Under the pieces are notes generated by a model, which was not told the origin of the DNA, made no database searches, and saw only the letters and a program-made list of their open reading frames with translations. Of a stretch of 64,000 nt of DNA, positions 59,978 to 64,000 are shown piece by piece. The stretch spans positions 124,001 through 188,000 of the forward strand of contig NZ_BCXJ01000007.1 in assembly GCF_001598215.1 (NCBI RefSeq), written 5' to 3'. A program made the position numbers and the translations under genes. The stretch comes from Shouchella clausii (lineage in GTDB: Bacteria > Bacillota > Bacilli > Bacillales > Bacillaceae_D). Every line of letters begins with the position of its first letter. The stretch's first letter is position 1.

Positions 59978-61861
59978 TTAACGACGAATGCGTTTTGCAT
60001 CCACTGTCCCTACTTCAATGTGCGCGTTGGATTTTCGTATGTTTTTGTTTCGACAGGCCATTTCTCCTTTAACGTGAACCCCAATGTGTTTAGCGTCTGG
60101 ATATTTATTGATATAACGGGACAATGGAGAGACAACCTCCGTATCCATACGAGCAACAAGACCACGAGCACCGCCAGTGTTGGTATCAATATCATTATTT
60201 TCAAAGACAAGGTACTCTACAACATCCGGGTGAATCAGCACCTGCACACCGTGAATCTGATATACATCCTTCTGCAATCGTTTCAATTTGTTGAAAATAA
60301 TTCGCTCGTACGTTCGATACCCAAGCGGTTGAAACGGGATAATGGCATTCATTCGGTTGATGAGTTCTGGAGCAAATGCTGCGTTCTTGATTAGCGCACG
60401 TCGAATGACTTTTTGGTATTCTGACAACCCATCTCTCCCATCGTCGTCCTGGGCATAGTGTGCAATGTTTTCATACACCTCAGAACCTGAGTTCGTTGTC
60501 AATACGATGTACGTGTTCAAGAAACTAACCTCTCGCCCCTGCGCGTTAGAAAGACGACCATCATCTAGCATTTGAAGCATGAGACGTGTGATTGTTCCGT
60601 GCGCCTTCTCAACCTCATCAAATAATAGAACACAGTGGGATTTATTCCACACCTTCATTGTCAGCTCTTCACGAAAACGGTCCAAGGAACTTTCGAGCGC
60701 ATATTCGGACATATCAAACCGGATCATCGCCCGTTCGTCTCCAAACAAAAGCTCCGCCATCCCTTTGGCTGTTTCGGTTTTACCAGTACCCGTCGGACCC
60801 GAGAATAAAAAACTCGAAAGTGGACGAGATTTATCATGCAAATCTGCCACGGCGATCTGTAACCGTCGCTCTAGCGTTTTCATTGCGAATGTCTGTGAAT
60901 ATACGCGCTCATTCATCATTCGCTCAATGTAACGCCCATCAATTTCAAACGTGACTTGCACCCCTGTGCTATCATGAATAACATTTGCAAGCAAATGTCG
61001 GTCCATTTTGTAATCTGAGGGGTACGTCCGATACCAGCCAATCATCGAATCAAGCAAGAGTATACTCTTACGCGGCTGGGAGTCGGCCGGAATATAACGA
61101 TTGCTGTAGTCATAGATCAGATCAAACAATTGGGTATCATAAATTTCATCAAAGACACCGTGGGACTTCGCAATTGATTTTAAAATTGATACCACGGTTG
61201 CTTTATCCGGCTCCCGGACATTGATGCGTTGAAGACGTTGCATAAGCGCCTGATCCTTCTCGACGTAGTCATGGAACTCTGCAAACGTCGTTGCTGCTAT
61301 AATTTTAATTCCGCGGCGCCCACTCTCTGCGAGTAGCGGTTTGATTGCTTGTGCCGCTGCTTGAGACAACTGAACAAGCAAATGAAATTCATCGATAAAC
61401 AAAACCAATTCAAGAGGTGCCTGTTTCTGGCCGCCTTCGGACTCCACCTCCAATTGAAGACGCGCTTCTTGGGCTTCCTTTTTGAATTTAATTGCATCTT
61501 CGAACAAACCTTTTATGCGGGAAGCCATCTGTACAACGCCGTCTTCCCCGTTTTCACTTGCTGCCATCTTTGCAAGGTCTACCTCCACATACACGCGCCC
61601 CTTGTCTATCTCGGAAGCGCCTTGTACAAGCATGGTTTTACCAGCACCCGCATCGCCTAATAAAAATGCATTTGATAATTCAGGTCGGTTCAAAGACGCA
61701 AGCAAGCGTTGCATATCTCGATCCCTGCCAATAACCGGGCGGCTCGGCGGAGGCATAATCGAAGCGTATCGAGCTAAAAACGGATATTTATCTTTATCGA
61801 ACCGGTAAGCATCTCTTTGAAGGGATTCCGGTCGCTCTATCATTGCAGTACTCATCGGCAT
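59978..61861 (-). CDS. ClpA/ClpB-like double AAA+ ATPase, 627 aa
   Basis: Second Hsp100-type protein in the window. Module 1: G-D-A-G-A-G-K-T (69-76) with L-F-I-D-E-F-H. Module 2: G-P-T-G-T-G-K-T (355-362) with L-L-F-D-E-V-E-K-A-H. The start 'PVIGRDRDMQRLLASLNR' is the standard Hsp100 entry. Unlike the 37280 protein, no IGF/IGL-type ClpP loop is seen before 'FAPELINRM', so it probably works without ClpP, as ClpB or as the type VI secretion ATPase ClpV does. Its place in the transfer block suggests remodelling of transfer components. GGAG precedes the first of three ATGs. Confidence 0.9.
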   Translation of the reverse strand: MPMSTAMIERPESLQRDAYRFDKDKYPFLARYASIMPPPSRPVIGRDRDMQRLLASLNRPELSNAFLLGDAGAGKTMLVQGASEIDKGRVYVEVDLAKMAASENGEDGVVQMASRIKGLFEDAIKFKKEAQEARLQLEVESEGGQKQAPLELVLFIDEFHLLVQLSQAAAQAIKPLLAESGRRGIKIIAATTFAEFHDYVEKDQALMQRLQRINVREPDKATVVSILKSIAKSHGVFDEIYDTQLFDLIYDYSNRYIPADSQPRKSILLLDSMIGWYRTYPSDYKMDRHLLANVIHDSTGVQVTFEIDGRYIERMMNERVYSQTFAMKTLERRLQIAVADLHDKSRPLSSFLFSGPTGTGKTETAKGMAELLFGDERAMIRFDMSEYALESSLDRFREELTMKVWNKSHCVLLFDEVEKAHGTITRLMLQMLDDGRLSNAQGREVSFLNTYIVLTTNSGSEVYENIAHYAQDDDGRDGLSEYQKVIRRALIKNAAFAPELINRMNAIIPFQPLGYRTYERIIFNKLKRLQKDVYQIHGVQVLIHPDVVEYLVFENNDIDTNTGGARGLVARMDTEVVSPLSRYINKYPDAKHIGVHVKGEMACRNKNIRKSNAHIEVGTVDAKRIRR

Positions 61862-61937
61862 CGCACTCCTTCTCTATACGTCTATCTATTTCTTTTCTCT
61901 TTTCTTTCTTTGACGTTTATTCAATTACATCACCTCT

Positions 61938-62372
61938 TTATTCTTCGTTAAACGCTTTCCATAAACGACTGTTCTCAATTACTTGGTAACACCGCGCCTC
62001 AACGCGCCCTAAACCTTTTGGTTTGGTATGCAACTTTCTCGACACCTTCCAAAAAATTTTCTTATTACTAAAAACAATCTCCTGAAATACTAAGAGTGCA
62101 AACCCTGTGAAAAAAGCTAGGAGGGAAGTAAAAATAAAACCATGAACAAAAATAGTTTTGACGTACCAGGCTTCCCATTCTTTCCCGTTTATCAAAGGCG
62201 AGAAACCGACTTGGAGCAAAGTCCAATGCAAAGGGCTCGTCAATAAAAACCAGCAAAAATGGCGCCCTTTTTGGATAATGCGCGGAATGAAGGTCCACAA
62301 AAACCAGAACATCGAAACGATAAATAAAAACAATACTAGAGTGCATCCCGCAGTTTCTAACATGCCAGTCAT
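61938..62372 (-). CDS. Membrane protein, 144 aa
   Basis: Three to four hydrophobic segments in the first 100 residues (about 7-28, 38-56, 75-100), basic C-terminus. Its ATG overlaps the stop of the upstream 62369 gene by four bases, so they are coupled. A small polytopic protein in a transfer operon could be a channel subunit (inference only). Confidence 0.6.
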   Translation of the reverse strand: MTGMLETAGCTLVLFLFIVSMFWFLWTFIPRIIQKGRHFCWFLLTSPLHWTLLQVGFSPLINGKEWEAWYVKTIFVHGFIFTSLLAFFTGFALLVFQEIVFSNKKIFWKVSRKLHTKPKGLGRVEARCYQVIENSRLWKAFNEE

Positions 62373-63193
62373 TCCCTATACCCATTATCTTCGGCCGCAA
62401 CCGCTTGAGGTGTGTGTAGTTGCTCGATGTCGTCTCGAATCAAATCGTCTACCACAGAAGATTCTGATTGATAAAGGAAGTTGACCACATCAATATCTGT
62501 GCCCTTACACGCACTCTCACCATGCCGTTCGACCGCTGTCTTGACTCCAGCAATTTGCATCGGATCACTATTAATACGGACATTATCAACCGTGTGGTCC
62601 AGATAACTATAGTCGGTAACCGAGACATCTTCATTTTCGGAAGCTAATACATTCACAGGGCTGTCGTCCTCAGGTAGATACGATGCAATATCGCGCTCCG
62701 ATGTCTGACTGTACTCATTTAAAGCTTGTTGTGCGCGGTGTCTCGACAATGCATCAATCACACTCGAAGACAAATCATCCGGCAATTGAACGCTTTCAGC
62801 CTCCTTGTCTGCAAGCCATGCTTCATACGTCTCGTAACCATCGTTTTCCCATATGGACGCCGTAGAGCCCTCTGTTTCGCCCATTTTGCTTGATTCCTGC
62901 CTGTCAGGCGTGAATTCGAGTAGAGCGTCCTTATTCCCTTGCTCTGCCGTGTCGGCTCCCCCGGAGAAATCAATATTAAAACGAGGGAACAATAAGGAGG
63001 AAGGACTATCAGTAAGGCTTGCGAATAGATCATTCAAAGCGTCCACCAACTCATTGTGATGGTTGACTTTCTTTTTTAACATGGATAATGAGACACTGTC
63101 ACTTTCAGCCATTTTACTCAATTTAAAATTTTCCCGGGACAAATGATTCTCTAGGCGTCGCGTTGCACTCAACATGGCGAATTGTTTTGACAT
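62369..63193 (-). CDS. Hypothetical protein, 274 aa
   Basis: The ATG at 63193 is preferred: GAAAGGAT lies about 10 bases before it, while the open frame back to 63259 has no ribosome site. N-terminal coiled-coil-like region (1-70), then an acidic, polar, probably disordered region, and a C-terminal part rich in Val and Asp. Not recognised. Confidence 0.55.
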   Translation of the reverse strand: MSKQFAMLSATRRLENHLSRENFKLSKMAESDSVSLSMLKKKVNHHNELVDALNDLFASLTDSPSSLLFPRFNIDFSGGADTAEQGNKDALLEFTPDRQESSKMGETEGSTASIWENDGYETYEAWLADKEAESVQLPDDLSSSVIDALSRHRAQQALNEYSQTSERDIASYLPEDDSPVNVLASENEDVSVTDYSYLDHTVDNVRINSDPMQIAGVKTAVERHGESACKGTDIDVVNFLYQSESSVVDDLIRDDIEQLHTPQAVAAEDNGYRE

Positions 63194-63374
63194 TTGGTAT
63201 ATCATCCTTTCGGTGTTTGATAGGCGAAACAATGGTGAAGATTTGATAAAAACGCTCACTGCTCAGTCATTTGATGAATTTATTATAGCATGTTTTTCCA
63301 TTTATAGATAAAACTTTCCTTATTATTTTTTAAAAAAAATCGGACCGCATTGCTAGACGAAACCGGAAACATAG

Positions 63375-64000
63375 CTATTCCAGCTCTTCCTCTTCGATCT
63401 GTTCGATTATTTCGATATGCTCAAGTGTTGCTCTGAGTTGTTTGGTCATATCAACCGAACGATCAGCCGATATCGTATAGAGCTGACGGGCGTCATCTTC
63501 ATGCAGTGGTGCTAAATCATCAATTGTGACGGTTTCAATGAGCCCATCTCTTACTGCTTTATCTACAACCGATTCCATTGACGCAATGTCTGACTCAGAG
63601 CGATCCAGTGCTGGAAGAGTCTGCCCTGTCGCTGCGACATACATTCGGGCAGCATCGGCCCGTTGTTTGCGTCCTTGCCATGCATCCGCAAACCGTTTTG
63701 CGTTGGTTGAATCAATTCTGGCATCGGGATGATTGTAATAATCAAGACCTAAGTGGTGAACATCCCAGGCCTTAACCCGGCGGAAATGCGCATCGTTCAG
63801 GTTTTCCTCACGCGCCTTCGGACGAATTGGAAGAACGAAACGCGTTTCAATTGAACCTGATTCTGCGTCATAATCTGTGATCGCATCCCACTCCTTAAGG
63901 GTGGCCACCCCACGCTCAAAACACTGAAACGTGTAAGCACGCAAGTCCCGTTTGTACGCCTCACGTTCCTCATAGAGGACAACACCTGTCTCGCTTTCAT
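63375..64000 (-). CDS. Hypothetical protein, 3' part only (at least 208 aa)
   Basis: The frame stays open to the right edge of the window, so the start is outside. The visible part is soluble, with Arg/Ala-rich helices and an acidic tail (E-E-E-E-L-E). Not recognised. First visible member of the minus-strand transfer-type block; about 180 bp separate it from the 63193 start. Confidence 0.6.
   Translation of the reverse strand, partial: ESETGVVLYEEREAYKRDLRAYTFQCFERGVATLKEWDAITDYDAESGSIETRFVLPIRPKAREENLNDAHFRRVKAWDVHHLGLDYYNHPDARIDSTNAKRFADAWQGRKQRADAARMYVAATGQTLPALDRSESDIASMESVVDKAVRDGLIETVTIDDLAPLHEDDARQLYTISADRSVDMTKQLRATLEHIEIIEQIEEEELE

Overview
The window looks like part of a large conjugative plasmid (or plasmid-like giant element) of a Bacillaceae host. 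The evidence is a Rap/Phr quorum-sensing cassette, RarA and YhaM homologues of Bacillus type, purine-rich Shine-Dalgarno sites, sigma-A style promoters, and very many small unknown genes. There are no rRNA, tRNA or core metabolic operons. Gene functions are read from motifs only; no database search was run.

Layout. 0.2-7.6 kb: small unknown genes, a rap-phr pair on the minus strand, a NADAR-family N-glycosidase and a plasmid copy of rarA. 7.6-10 kb: a non-coding RNA island with two promoters and many hairpins, leading into a retron-type reverse transcriptase and a DUF5983-like gene. 10-17.6 kb: a VRR-NUC nuclease, YhaM-like exoribonuclease, SNF2-type helicase and duplicated membrane proteins. 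17.6-24.5 kb: a LysM membrane protein, an MBL-fold hydrolase, a Gly-rich-tailed putative ssDNA-binding protein, a primase-polymerase-like protein and a CPBP protease. 24.5-30.5 kb: mostly small phage/plasmid unknowns, one gene remnant and a DUF457 membrane protein. 31-37.3 kb: a MoxR-type AAA ATPase and a VWA protein flanking four tandem small membrane paralogues. 37.3-42.5 kb: a two-domain ClpA-like ATPase and a 1046-residue UvrD-like helicase. 42.5-43.3 kb: an iteron-like array of ten AGGAACA boxes, the best candidate origin or partition site. 43.3-47.8 kb: a coiled-coil protein, zinc-ribbon proteins and an HU-like protein.

47.8-64 kb, all on the minus strand, is a transfer-type block: a partial gene at the right edge, two unknowns, a second Clp/Hsp100-like ATPase, a 758-residue coiled-coil membrane protein, a 1238-residue VirD4/TraG-type coupling ATPase and a 1771-residue protein. 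The 1771-residue protein is the main discovery. It carries RpoB-like signatures (a GDK...GNKG pair of lysines and a G-W-x-F-D-D segment) followed in the same chain by RpoC-like signatures (GKR-x-x-x-S and the metal-binding DFDGD). It is therefore a fused single-chain multisubunit-type RNA polymerase about twice the length of phage YonO.

A recurring palindrome, AACGCTGT-N4-ACAGCGTT, lies just before the RNA polymerase gene, the coupling-protein gene, the 758-residue gene, the gene after the iteron array, and a gene near 30.5 kb. This suggests one regulon linking the polymerase, transfer and the origin region. Whether the palindrome is a repressor operator or a promoter part read by the plasmid polymerase is open.
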